Assembly (NCBI GenBank): GCA_934271655.1
Contig: CAKQRW010000015.1
Location: 1 to 56,020, forward strand
Direction: 5' to 3'
Length of the DNA stretch: 56,020 nt
DNA from: an uncultured Bacteroidaceae bacterium
GTDB taxonomy: Bacteria > Bacteroidota > Bacteroidia > Bacteroidales > Bacteroidaceae
Under the pieces are notes generated by a model. It had not been told where the DNA came from. It did not search any database and saw only the letters and a list, made by a program, of their open reading frames with translations. Within the stretch, counting starts at the first letter, position 1. The number at the start of each line of letters is the position of its first letter. The translations under genes were made by a program, and so were the position numbers. Positions 8,083 to 15,981 of this stretch are shown one piece after another.

Positions 8083-9918
8083 TCACACCTTTCTTTTCTG
8101 CACTTCCTCCATCACTCTGAGGAAATTGCCTCCCCATATCATCTGTATCTGCTCCTCGCTGTATCGTTCCCGCAGCAAGTGTCGGGTGAAGTTTATCAGT
8201 TCGCTGGCAGAAGCACAGCCTCTTATGCCTCCATCGCCATCAAAGTCGGTGCCAATGCCCACATGTTCTATGCCCATGACATTGACCATATGATTGAGAT
8301 GCTCTATGGCATCAAGCACAGTAGCCTCTTTCACCATGCCGCTGCTCGCTGTGGAGCCAGAGTGTTGCTCCGCAAAATTGCGAATGACATTATGCGGATT
8401 GTAGTCCACCGAGTCCTTGACTAAAAAGCCATGATAGAGCGTCACCTGAGCCACTCCGCCAGCCTTTGCCAAGGCTTTCATCTGCTCGTCCGTGAGGTTG
8501 CGAGGGTGGTCACAGAGGGCGCGCGATGATGAATGGCTGCACACGATGGGCATGGAACTGATGCTGAGCGCGTCATAGAAGCTCTCTTCGCTGGCATGAC
8601 TGAGGTCCACCATCATGCCCAAGCGGTTCATCTCACGTATGACATCGACTCCGAAGTCGCTCACGCCATGATGCTCACGGTGGCCCCTCGCAGAATCACA
8701 GATGTCGTTGTCGCCATTATGGCAGAGCGTCATGTATACGACACCACGCCTGCGGAATGCTTCCACATTGCTCAGGTCGAGGCCAACGGCATAGCCATTC
8801 TCTATGCCCATCATGATGCTCTTCTTTCCTGCCGCCTTGTGTCGCGCGAGGTCGGCTGGAGTATAGGCTATATCTATCGCCGTGCAATTGGCGGCCGCCA
8901 TCTCCTCTATCTTCGTGAGTATCTGGTTAGCCTTGGCTGTGGCGTTCTCAAGCGATGCCTCGTCACGCTCCTTCTGTTCGAGGTAAGCCACCATGATAGT
9001 CGCGTCGAGATGTCCCTCCGACATCTTATGCAGGTCGACAAGTATCTTTGGGTCGCGCGAGGCAAAGTTGATGCCTTGCGAGAAAAACATCGGTGTGTCG
9101 CAATGGCTGTCAAGGGTCAATATCTTGCTGTGCAGGCGCTTGGCCTTGCTGAACTCGCCACTTTCCCTTATCAGCCACTGGAAGATGGGCATCATGTCTG
9201 CGCACTGACGCAGCGTGTATGTCTCGGGATGCCATTGCACTCCAAGGATAGACTTGTATTCGCTGCTCTCTATGGCCTCAATGACTCCGTCAGGACTGGT
9301 GGCAGTCACCCACAGTCCTGGTGCCGCCTCCTTGCATGCCTGGTGATGGAAGGAATTGACAGCGATGGAGCTTCTGCCAAAGATGCGGTGCAGGATAGAG
9401 CCTGAAGCGATGTTGACACTATGCGATGGATAACGCCTGTCCTGGTCTTGGCTGTGCTTGATGCGTGTGCCCTCCATCTGTGAGTGTATGTCCTGGAAGA
9501 CCGTGCCGCCCAATGCGAGATTGATGGTCTGTATGCCCTTGCAGATGCCAAGCATAGGTATCTGGCGGTCGTATGCCAGGCGCGCGACAAGCAGCTCCTG
9601 CATGTCGCGCTCAGGACAAATGCTGTGAAGCTGCATGACAGGCTCCTCGCCAAAGAGAAGCGGATTGATGTCACCGCCTCCGCTCAGTATGATGCCGTCC
9701 AGCGTGTCAAGCATCTGCCCCAGCCGGTCGGTCTCCTGGAACGGAGGTATGATGAACGGCACTCCGCCTGCCTTAAGCACAGACTGGTAGTAGCCCTCGG
9801 CGAGCGTGCATGTCTCGTCGCTGTAGTTTCCTGTAATGCCTATCACGGGGCGTGCCTCGCGTGTGGAGAACGTACTGTTTATGTCTTGGTACGCCTGTTG
9901 CCAATTAAGTGTATCCAT
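8083..9918 (-). CDS. Fusion of a class I amidotransferase-like (peptidase C26) domain and an M19 membrane-dipeptidase domain
   Basis: 611 residues. Residues ~22-255 are a PuuD-like gamma-glutamyl hydrolase: ILSGGGDINP, nucleophile C126 in GICKG, and H230/E232 in GVQWHPE. Residues ~265-611 are renal-dipeptidase-like (M19): zinc ligands in LDSHCDTP (H272, D274), ENGYAVG, VDLSHASEESF and GTDFDGDGG. Both zinc and Cys-His-Glu centres look intact, so both activities are plausible: release of gamma-linked glutamate, then hydrolysis of a dipeptide. No signal peptide or lipobox is seen, so it is probably cytosolic. The real substrate is unknown. It follows the helicase gene on the same strand but is separated by a strong hairpin. 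Confidence 0.88.
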   Translation of the reverse strand: MDTLNWQQAYQDINSTFSTREARPVIGITGNYSDETCTLAEGYYQSVLKAGGVPFIIPPFQETDRLGQMLDTLDGIILSGGGDINPLLFGEEPVMQLHSICPERDMQELLVARLAYDRQIPMLGICKGIQTINLALGGTVFQDIHSQMEGTRIKHSQDQDRRYPSHSVNIASGSILHRIFGRSSIAVNSFHHQACKEAAPGLWVTATSPDGVIEAIESSEYKSILGVQWHPETYTLRQCADMMPIFQWLIRESGEFSKAKRLHSKILTLDSHCDTPMFFSQGINFASRDPKILVDLHKMSEGHLDATIMVAYLEQKERDEASLENATAKANQILTKIEEMAAANCTAIDIAYTPADLARHKAAGKKSIMMGIENGYAVGLDLSNVEAFRRRGVVYMTLCHNGDNDICDSARGHREHHGVSDFGVDVIREMNRLGMMVDLSHASEESFYDALSISSMPIVCSHSSSRALCDHPRNLTDEQMKALAKAGGVAQVTLYHGFLVKDSVDYNPHNVIRNFAEQHSGSTASSGMVKEATVLDAIEHLNHMVNVMGIEHVGIGTDFDGDGGIRGCASASELINFTRHLLRERYSEEQIQMIWGGNFLRVMEEVQKRKV

Positions 9919-9950
9919 CTTGTGTCACGTTTTTTCGGTTATGTATCATA

Positions 9951-9984
9951 AAAAGGTGCCCGATGAAATACATGGGCACCTTTT
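9951..9984 (-). terminator. Terminator downstream of the DEAD-box helicase
   Basis: A perfect 11-bp inverted repeat, AAAAGGTGCCC (9951-9961) and GGGCACCTTTT (9974-9984), with a 12-base loop. It lies between the helicase stop and the M19 start; on the minus strand it ends in TTTT. Confidence 0.8.
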
Positions 9985-10041
9985 GAGCAGATGCCCGCAG
10001 TCATATATTGACTCTGAGCACCTGCTTGTCATTCGTCTTTA

Positions 10042-12309
10042 CTATTTCTTCTTGCCTTTCTTGCTGAAGCCCTCGTAGAACGGCTGTGACTCAACCTGGC
10101 CCTCGAAGTACTTAGCCCATTCCGCAGCGCCTTTTGGAGTCTTAGGCTCTTTGTTCTCGCTGCGGCGTGCGCCCTTAGCGCCTCTGGCATCTTCTTTAGC
10201 TCTTCTGCCGCCTCTCTCGCTGCGGTCTGAACGGCTGCCGCGTGAGCCCCAGTCATCACGTCGGCCACGTCCGCGCTCATCACGTCCGCGCTCATCACGT
10301 CTGCCGCCGCGCCTGTCGCTTCCGCGCTGGCCGCCGTCAGTGTTCTCTGTCACCTCCACATTGACAGGGCGTCCGTCAAAGTCGGTGCCAGAGAGCACTC
10401 TGACAGCATCCTTGGCCTGACGCTCAGGAACCTCAAAGAATGAGAAGTTCTGGAGGAGGTCGATGCGTCCGAGATCAATCTTAGTGCCTTGCGCCACACG
10501 GTTGATGAATCCCATGAAAGACTTGGGAGTGATGCGGTCCTTCTTGCCAAGGTTAATGAAGAGGCGTGTGTAGCCTGGCTCAGCCTTGCGTGAGCGGCTG
10601 CCTCCGCGTTCGCCCTTGCGGTCCTTGTATCCTCTGCTTTCCCCGTCATTCCTCTTGCGGTCACCCTTGCGGTCGCCCTTCTCCGACGGCTGTATGATTT
10701 CGGGCGCATTCTTATAGTAATTGAGGAAAGTGTTGAATTCCATAGATACCATGCGCTTGATGAGGTCTTCCTTCTCCATCATGTCAAACTTGCGGTACAC
10801 CTCCGGGAGGAATGGAGCTATCATATCCTCGTTCACCTCCACCTTCTCTATGTCGTCGATGACCTTGAGAAGCTGCTTGGCGCATATTTCCTGTCCTGTA
10901 GGCAGCACGCCTGGCACAAACTTCTTCTGAATCTGGTTCTCTATGGCACGCACCTTGCCCTTCTCCTTGACATGTATGATGGAGATTGACGTGCCCGAGC
11001 GTCCCGCACGTCCTGTACGTCCTGAACGGTGGGTATAGCTCTCAATGTCATCAGGAAGTCCGTAGTTGATCACATGGGTAAGCTCATCCACATCCAGTCC
11101 GCGCGCTGCCACGTCGGTAGCCACAAGAAGCTGCACGGTATGCTGGCGGAACTTCTGCATGGTGAGGTCGCGCTGCGCCTGTGAGAGTTCGCCGTGGAGC
11201 GGCTCCGCGTTGTAGCCGTCCTTGATGAGCTTGTCCGCTATCTCCTGTGTCTCCATGCGTGTGCGGCAGAAGATGATCGCATATATCTCAGGGTAATAAT
11301 CGGCTATTCTCTTGAGCGCATTGTACTTGTCACGCGCCGAGACCATGTAGTAGATATGGTTGACATGCTCCGCTCCCTCATTGCGGCTGCCCACCACAAT
11401 CTCCTTGGCGTCGTGGAGATACTTCTTAGCTATACGCTCTATCTCCTTGCTCATAGTAGCTGAGAAGAGAAGGGTATTGCGGTCGGCTGGCACGCCGGCA
11501 AGGATGGTGTCGATGCTTTCAGAGAATCCCATGTTAAGCATCTCGTCAGCCTCGTCAAGCACCACGTTCTGCACGCTGCCGAGCTTGGCTACCTTGCGCT
11601 CCATGAGGTCGACAAGTCGTCCTGGAGTAGCCACTATGACCTGCACGCCTTTCTTCAGCGCGCGTATCTGTGTCTCAATGCTTGCGCCTCCATAGACTGC
11701 AAGCACATGAAGTCCGTCTATATATTTAGAATAGTCCTTGAGGTCGTCTGTGATCTGAAGGCACAGCTCTCGTGTTGGAGCCATGATGATGGCCTGGGTC
11801 TCCAAGCTGCCAGTATCTATCTTCTGAAGCACAGGCAGTCCGTATGCCGCAGTCTTTCCCGTGCCTGTCTGGGCGAGGGCGACCACGTCGTTGTTGTTGC
11901 CAAGAAGATATGGGATGACTTTCTCCTGCACCGGCATAGGGTTTTCATATCCCATCTCCTTGATAGCCTTGAGTATCGGGCCTGCCACTCCAAGGTCCTC
12001 AAAGGTGGCCTCTACCTTTGGCAAGCCGTTGTATAGCTCTACCTGCTCCTCTGCTGGCTGGTCTCCCTCATTGCCAGCCGGGCTCTCAGGCTCAGTAATG
12101 TTGTCTGCGGCAGCATCATCTGCTGGCGCTTCCTTTGTGTCTGCAGCTGTCACTTCCGCTGCATCGTCAGTATCTGCAGCCACGCTGCTGGCTGCTGTCT
12201 CATTGTTGTCTACTACCGGCTGCTCTGCATTGGCAGCTGTCTCATTGATGTTCTCTGTTGCCATCGGGCTGTTGTCAGCCACTGGCGTGTTGTTATTGTT
12301 GTTTTCCAT
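10042..12309 (-). CDS. DEAD-box RNA helicase (DeaD/CsdA-like)
   Basis: 755 residues from the ATG at 12309. Residues 1-90 are an acidic low-complexity tail rich in Asn, Ala, Asp and Glu. The helicase core follows: Q motif near 120-128, motif I AQTGTGKT (K152), DEAD box in VLDEADEML, SAT, and motif VI HRSGRTGRAGRSG. A DbpA-like RNA-binding domain (TRLFINLGKKDRI) and an Arg/Gly/Asp-rich basic tail complete the protein. The role is ATP-driven RNA unwinding in ribosome assembly, mRNA decay or cold adaptation. The start codon lies inside the last codons of the PfkB gene (17-bp overlap), suggesting translational coupling. The long acidic head is unusual. Confidence 0.93.
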   Translation of the reverse strand: MENNNNNTPVADNSPMATENINETAANAEQPVVDNNETAASSVAADTDDAAEVTAADTKEAPADDAAADNITEPESPAGNEGDQPAEEQVELYNGLPKVEATFEDLGVAGPILKAIKEMGYENPMPVQEKVIPYLLGNNNDVVALAQTGTGKTAAYGLPVLQKIDTGSLETQAIIMAPTRELCLQITDDLKDYSKYIDGLHVLAVYGGASIETQIRALKKGVQVIVATPGRLVDLMERKVAKLGSVQNVVLDEADEMLNMGFSESIDTILAGVPADRNTLLFSATMSKEIERIAKKYLHDAKEIVVGSRNEGAEHVNHIYYMVSARDKYNALKRIADYYPEIYAIIFCRTRMETQEIADKLIKDGYNAEPLHGELSQAQRDLTMQKFRQHTVQLLVATDVAARGLDVDELTHVINYGLPDDIESYTHRSGRTGRAGRSGTSISIIHVKEKGKVRAIENQIQKKFVPGVLPTGQEICAKQLLKVIDDIEKVEVNEDMIAPFLPEVYRKFDMMEKEDLIKRMVSMEFNTFLNYYKNAPEIIQPSEKGDRKGDRKRNDGESRGYKDRKGERGGSRSRKAEPGYTRLFINLGKKDRITPKSFMGFINRVAQGTKIDLGRIDLLQNFSFFEVPERQAKDAVRVLSGTDFDGRPVNVEVTENTDGGQRGSDRRGGRRDERGRDERGRGRRDDWGSRGSRSDRSERGGRRAKEDARGAKGARRSENKEPKTPKGAAEWAKYFEGQVESQPFYEGFSKKGKKK

Positions 12310-13222
12310 AATTGTTTGCAAAATCTTTACTTATCGAGTTGCTGAGGCTTTGGCATACTTCGGCGGCGAAGTTCTGTCCGTGTGAGATGATGCGGTTCCA
12401 CTGCTCCGGGCTGACCTCTGCCAGGCCTCCGACGTTGACAGACTCCTTCATGAGACCGTAGATGATGCCCGCATTGAAGTTGTCGCCAGCGCCTATAGTG
12501 GACACGGTGTCAATCTTTTTCACAGGGAAGAGCTGCGTGTACTGTGGTGTGAAGAGCCTGATGTCGCCGTCGGCATCAGTACACATCATGTACTTGCAGT
12601 AGAATGACACTTCTCGCTTGTAGGCTACTTCGGGATCTTTGATTCCGAACATGTTGTTGAAGTCTTCTGTAGAGCCTCTCACTATGCTGGCATACTCAAA
12701 GTTTTCGAGTATGGTGCCATAGAGCTTTATCGCCTCAGAGCAGTGAGAAGAGCGGAAATTGATGTCGTAGTATATCAATGCTCCGCGGCTGCTGGCATAG
12801 TCAAGAAACTCTTTTACCTTAGGACGCAGCACGGGATTAAGGACGAAATACGAGCCCATCATGATGATATCGTTTTCGTTCACCTCTGGCCATTCCACGT
12901 CGAGTCGCGCGTTGGGATAATCTTTATAGAAGAGATATTCCGCGTCATTGCGTTCGTTGAGATAAGCGAGTGAGACTGCGGTGCGTCCATCATCATACAC
13001 GCACACATGGCTGTTGTCCACTCCATTGTCTGCCATAAAGTTCTTTATGATACGTCCTATCCTGTCGTTGCCAGTCTCCGTGACCATGGTGACAGGCAGC
13101 CCTAAACGTCCAAGGGATATGATTCCGTTGAATGTGGAGCCTCCTGGCACAGCCGCTGTCGGCTGCTCATTCTTGAATATGATGTCGAGGATGGTTTCCC
13201 CTATTCCGATTATCTTTCGCAT
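12293..13222 (-). CDS. PfkB-family carbohydrate kinase
   Basis: 309 residues. The ribokinase/fructokinase family is shown by the N-terminal glycine motif VPGGSTFNGIISLGRLG and the C-terminal signature DTVSTIGAGDNFNAGI, whose Asp is the catalytic base. The substrate is likely a sugar, with fructose the most common in such Bacteroidetes proteins, but it cannot be fixed from sequence. It lies 17 bp after the M16 peptidase gene and overlaps the helicase start, so the three genes look like one transcript. Confidence 0.88.
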   Translation of the reverse strand: MRKIIGIGETILDIIFKNEQPTAAVPGGSTFNGIISLGRLGLPVTMVTETGNDRIGRIIKNFMADNGVDNSHVCVYDDGRTAVSLAYLNERNDAEYLFYKDYPNARLDVEWPEVNENDIIMMGSYFVLNPVLRPKVKEFLDYASSRGALIYYDINFRSSHCSEAIKLYGTILENFEYASIVRGSTEDFNNMFGIKDPEVAYKREVSFYCKYMMCTDADGDIRLFTPQYTQLFPVKKIDTVSTIGAGDNFNAGIIYGLMKESVNVGGLAEVSPEQWNRIISHGQNFAAEVCQSLSNSISKDFANNYGKQQ

Positions 13223-13239
13223 CTTCAGATTGAATTTGT

Positions 13240-14580
13240 TTATTTGAATATGAGGGTGGTAAGCCCTTGGGGGCTGAACATTTCCCGCGCCACGTCTTGA
13301 AGGATAGCAGGAGTGATCTTCTCAAGATGGGCGAAGGTGTCTTCCATTCCCTCAAACCTGTTGTAGTGGAGAAAGGCTTTGGCCGTGTCGAGCGTATAGT
13401 TCTCGAAGTTGTCACATGCCACGCCTATCTGTCCCTTTATCTGTTTGATGGCGGCTCTGAGTTCCTTCTCGCTGAGAGGCTTGTCGATGAGCCTGTCCAG
13501 TTCCTTGCGCACCAGCCGCAGACAGCGGCTGATGTCTTTCGTGTCACAACCGAAGTATATCCCCCAAGTTGAGGTGTCGGTGTAGTTGGTGAGTATGCTC
13601 TCCACTGTATAGACCAAGCCTGTGTGCTCTCTAAGGGCTATGTTGAGGCGCGAGTTCATGCCTGGTCCGCCCAGCAGGTTGTTGAGCAGGTAGAGGGCTA
13701 TGCGCTTGTTGTCACTGGAGCCATAACCGGCTCTGCCTATCATGACATGGGCCTGGTGCGTGCCGCGTTCCTCTATGTGAACATCAGGAGCATTCGACTG
13801 GTCTGGCAAAGCCTTGGCTGCGCTTTCTTGCCTTGTGCTTTGCAGCGCGCCAGCACTCGCCTGTCTTTTTTCGGCCATGCCCTCGGCTGCTTCTTTGCCC
13901 TCGGCAGCTGCTTCCTTGCCCGAAGCAGCCGGGCGCTCCTCCTTTATGGGGTTCGAGCCCGACAGCTTGGCTATTGTCTTCCGCGCCTGCTTGAAGTCGA
14001 TGTTGCCAAAGATGAAGAAAATCATCTTGTCAGCGCGGTACAGACGATTGCGGAATCGCAGAGCATCATCTGTGCTGAAGCGCCGCACATTGTCGGCTGT
14101 GCCCAGTATGTCGTGTCCGAGGCTGCTGCCCGCAAAGATGAGATTCTCAAAATGGTCATAGATAAGCTCTGAAGGACTGTCATTGTAACTTTCTATCTCG
14201 TCTATGATCACTTCGCACTCTTTGTCTATCTCATGCTGGGGATAGGTGCTGTGGAACACTATGTCGAATATCAGCTCCGCCGCCCTGCTGAAATGTTCCT
14301 TCATGAAAGCAGAGTAAACGACCGTCTCTTCCTTATTGGTGTAGGCATTGAGGTCGCCGCCCACAGCTTCCATACGGTTGATGATGTGCCATGCCTTGCG
14401 GTGCTCTGTGCCTTTGAACATCATGTGTTCACAGAAGTGAGCCATGCCCTCTTCTCCAAGCTCCTCATCTCGTGTGCCAGCGTCAATGCTTATGCCACAA
14501 TAGGCAACGTCTGTGGGCGATGGGATGTGTATGAGCCGCAGTCCGTTCTCATACCGGCATGTACTTGCTTTTTCTTTCAT
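13240..14580 (-). CDS. M16-family zinc metallopeptidase (insulinase/processing-peptidase type)
   Basis: 446 residues from the ATG at 14580. The inverted zinc motif HxxEH is H48-F-C-E-H52, and a downstream Glu-rich helix (DEIESYNDSPSELIYDHF) supplies the third ligand. Both halves of the M16 fold are recognisable (GGPGMNSRLNIALREHTGLVYTV). Between about residues 208 and 262 there is a low-complexity insert rich in Ala, Glu, Lys and Gln, not expected in this family. No signal peptide is seen. A longer frame to 14721 lacks family similarity and is not used. Confidence 0.88.
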   Translation of the reverse strand: MKEKASTCRYENGLRLIHIPSPTDVAYCGISIDAGTRDEELGEEGMAHFCEHMMFKGTEHRKAWHIINRMEAVGGDLNAYTNKEETVVYSAFMKEHFSRAAELIFDIVFHSTYPQHEIDKECEVIIDEIESYNDSPSELIYDHFENLIFAGSSLGHDILGTADNVRRFSTDDALRFRNRLYRADKMIFFIFGNIDFKQARKTIAKLSGSNPIKEERPAASGKEAAAEGKEAAEGMAEKRQASAGALQSTRQESAAKALPDQSNAPDVHIEERGTHQAHVMIGRAGYGSSDNKRIALYLLNNLLGGPGMNSRLNIALREHTGLVYTVESILTNYTDTSTWGIYFGCDTKDISRCLRLVRKELDRLIDKPLSEKELRAAIKQIKGQIGVACDNFENYTLDTAKAFLHYNRFEGMEDTFAHLEKITPAILQDVAREMFSPQGLTTLIFK

Positions 14581-14690
14581 GAATATGGTCGTGTCACTCT
14601 CTGCGAGATGACTTTTTTGCTTTCTGTTGCTCTGTGTCAGGGCTGTCCACAGCCCTGGCGCATGTTGTGTGTCTATATAGATGTATGAGT

Positions 14691-15263
14691 TTAATATATG
14701 AGCAGTCCCGCTATACCGCACAGTACAATGATGAGTATCGGACTGAGCTTATAGAGCCTCACTCCCACGAATGAGAGCAGGAAGATGATTATGCTCACAA
14801 CAAAAGTGAACGGTGATTCCGAGGGGTCACCGAAATTCTCTTTCGACATGAGCATCAGGGCTGCAGAGCCTATGAGTCCAACAATGATGGGACGCAATGT
14901 GCCGAAGATATGGTTTATGTCTGGCGACTTGCTGTGCTTGAGCAGGAACTTGCTTATGCTGACCATCAGGATGAATGGCAGCCATATGATGCTCAATGAA
15001 GCAAGGATAGCTCCAAGGACAGCGGCCCATGTAGGGTAGCCGGCATGCAGCACAGAAGTGTAGCCGGCATATGTGGCGCAGTTGATGCCGATAGGTCCAG
15101 GAGTGGATTGGCTCACAGCCACTATGTCCGTAAACTCATTGACAGTCAGCCAGTGATGCTTATTGACCAGCTCGTCTTGTATGAGCGAGAGCATGGCATA
15201 GCCGCCTCCGAAATTGAAGATGCCTATCTTTGAGAAAACATAGAAAAGTTGCAGAAATATCAT
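14691..15263 (-). CDS. Chromate transporter family (CHR), short-chain half 2
   Basis: 190 residues, about half the length of a full chromate transporter, with one CHR domain and five to six membrane segments. The motifs FNFGGGYAMLSLIQDE and VAVSQSTPGPIGINCATYAG are characteristic. Short CHR proteins work as pairs of opposite topology in the inner membrane. The start codon overlaps the stop of its partner by 4 bp. The substrate may be chromate or another oxyanion; the name does not prove it. Confidence 0.88.
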   Translation of the reverse strand: MIFLQLFYVFSKIGIFNFGGGYAMLSLIQDELVNKHHWLTVNEFTDIVAVSQSTPGPIGINCATYAGYTSVLHAGYPTWAAVLGAILASLSIIWLPFILMVSISKFLLKHSKSPDINHIFGTLRPIIVGLIGSAALMLMSKENFGDPSESPFTFVVSIIIFLLSFVGVRLYKLSPILIIVLCGIAGLLIY

Positions 15264-15838
15264 TTTATTCTCTTATCATTATTCTTGTCAGTCGAGGAAC
15301 TTGCTTCTTTGCTCATCCTTCCCCAAATGAAGCCTCCTATGCCGCCGCAGAGGATACACAACACCGGAGATACATCACAATATGTTATCAGCAGCAGGCT
15401 CAAAATAGGCAACCAGCAGTTGCGCTTGTTGAGCTGGGCTTTCTTCGCCATGCTGAAACATGGCGCAAGTATCAGCGCCACCACACAAGGACGTATGCCC
15501 ATGAAGAACTTCTCCACGTAGATATTGTCCTTGAAGGTCTGGAAAAACATGGCTATCAGCAGTATGGCCACAATGGAAGGCAGGGCTGTGGCAAGTGCTC
15601 CCACTATGCCTCCCTTCACGCCTCTGAGCTTGAGTCCTATGTGCGAGGCCATGTCGATGGCAAAGAGTCCTGGCGTGCTTTGAGCCACCACCATCGTGTC
15701 GACAAATTCCTCATGGCTAAGCCATTGCTTTTTTTCAACCACTTCTTTCTCCATCATCTGTATCATGGCGTATCCGCCTCCAATAGTGAAAGTGCCGATT
15801 TTTGCGAACGTGAGGAAGATGTCTGTGTAAATGTTCAT
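15260..15838 (-). CDS. Chromate transporter family (CHR), short-chain half 1
   Basis: 192 residues, one CHR domain with the paired motifs FTIGGGYAMIQMMEKE and VVAQSTPGLFAIDMASHIG, and several hydrophobic membrane segments. It is the upstream member of a two-gene short-CHR pair; its last codon overlaps the next start. The C-terminus is a charged Lys/Asp/Ser tail. It begins about 140 bp after the purL stop. Confidence 0.88.
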   Translation of the reverse strand: MNIYTDIFLTFAKIGTFTIGGGYAMIQMMEKEVVEKKQWLSHEEFVDTMVVAQSTPGLFAIDMASHIGLKLRGVKGGIVGALATALPSIVAILLIAMFFQTFKDNIYVEKFFMGIRPCVVALILAPCFSMAKKAQLNKRNCWLPILSLLLITYCDVSPVLCILCGGIGGFIWGRMSKEASSSTDKNNDKRIK

Positions 15839-15865
15839 ATATTATATATAATGTGTATATGGCAA

Positions 15866-15946
15866 GTTCTGGCAAGTGGCTGCTGGCGCCGCATGCTCCC
15901 TTTGCAATGAAAGAGACCACGCGATGTCGCCGCGGCTTGCCAGAAC
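15866..15946. repeat. Inverted repeat between purL and the CHR pair
   Basis: GTTCTGGCAAG (15866-15876) and CTTGCCAGAAC (15936-15946) are perfect 11-bp arms around a GC-rich 59-base spacer that can itself fold (GCCGC/GCGGC words). It could be a purL terminator without a T run, or a regulatory structure for the chromate genes. Confidence 0.5.
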
Positions 15947-15981
15947 ATGCGTTATGTATAGGGCAGAATGTGGGGCCGGCC

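Noticed and set aside
10015..10023. Solo TGAGCACCT after the helicase as a full copy of the dispersed repeat
   Set aside because: Beyond the nine-base word and a few neighbours the flanks do not align with the other copies.
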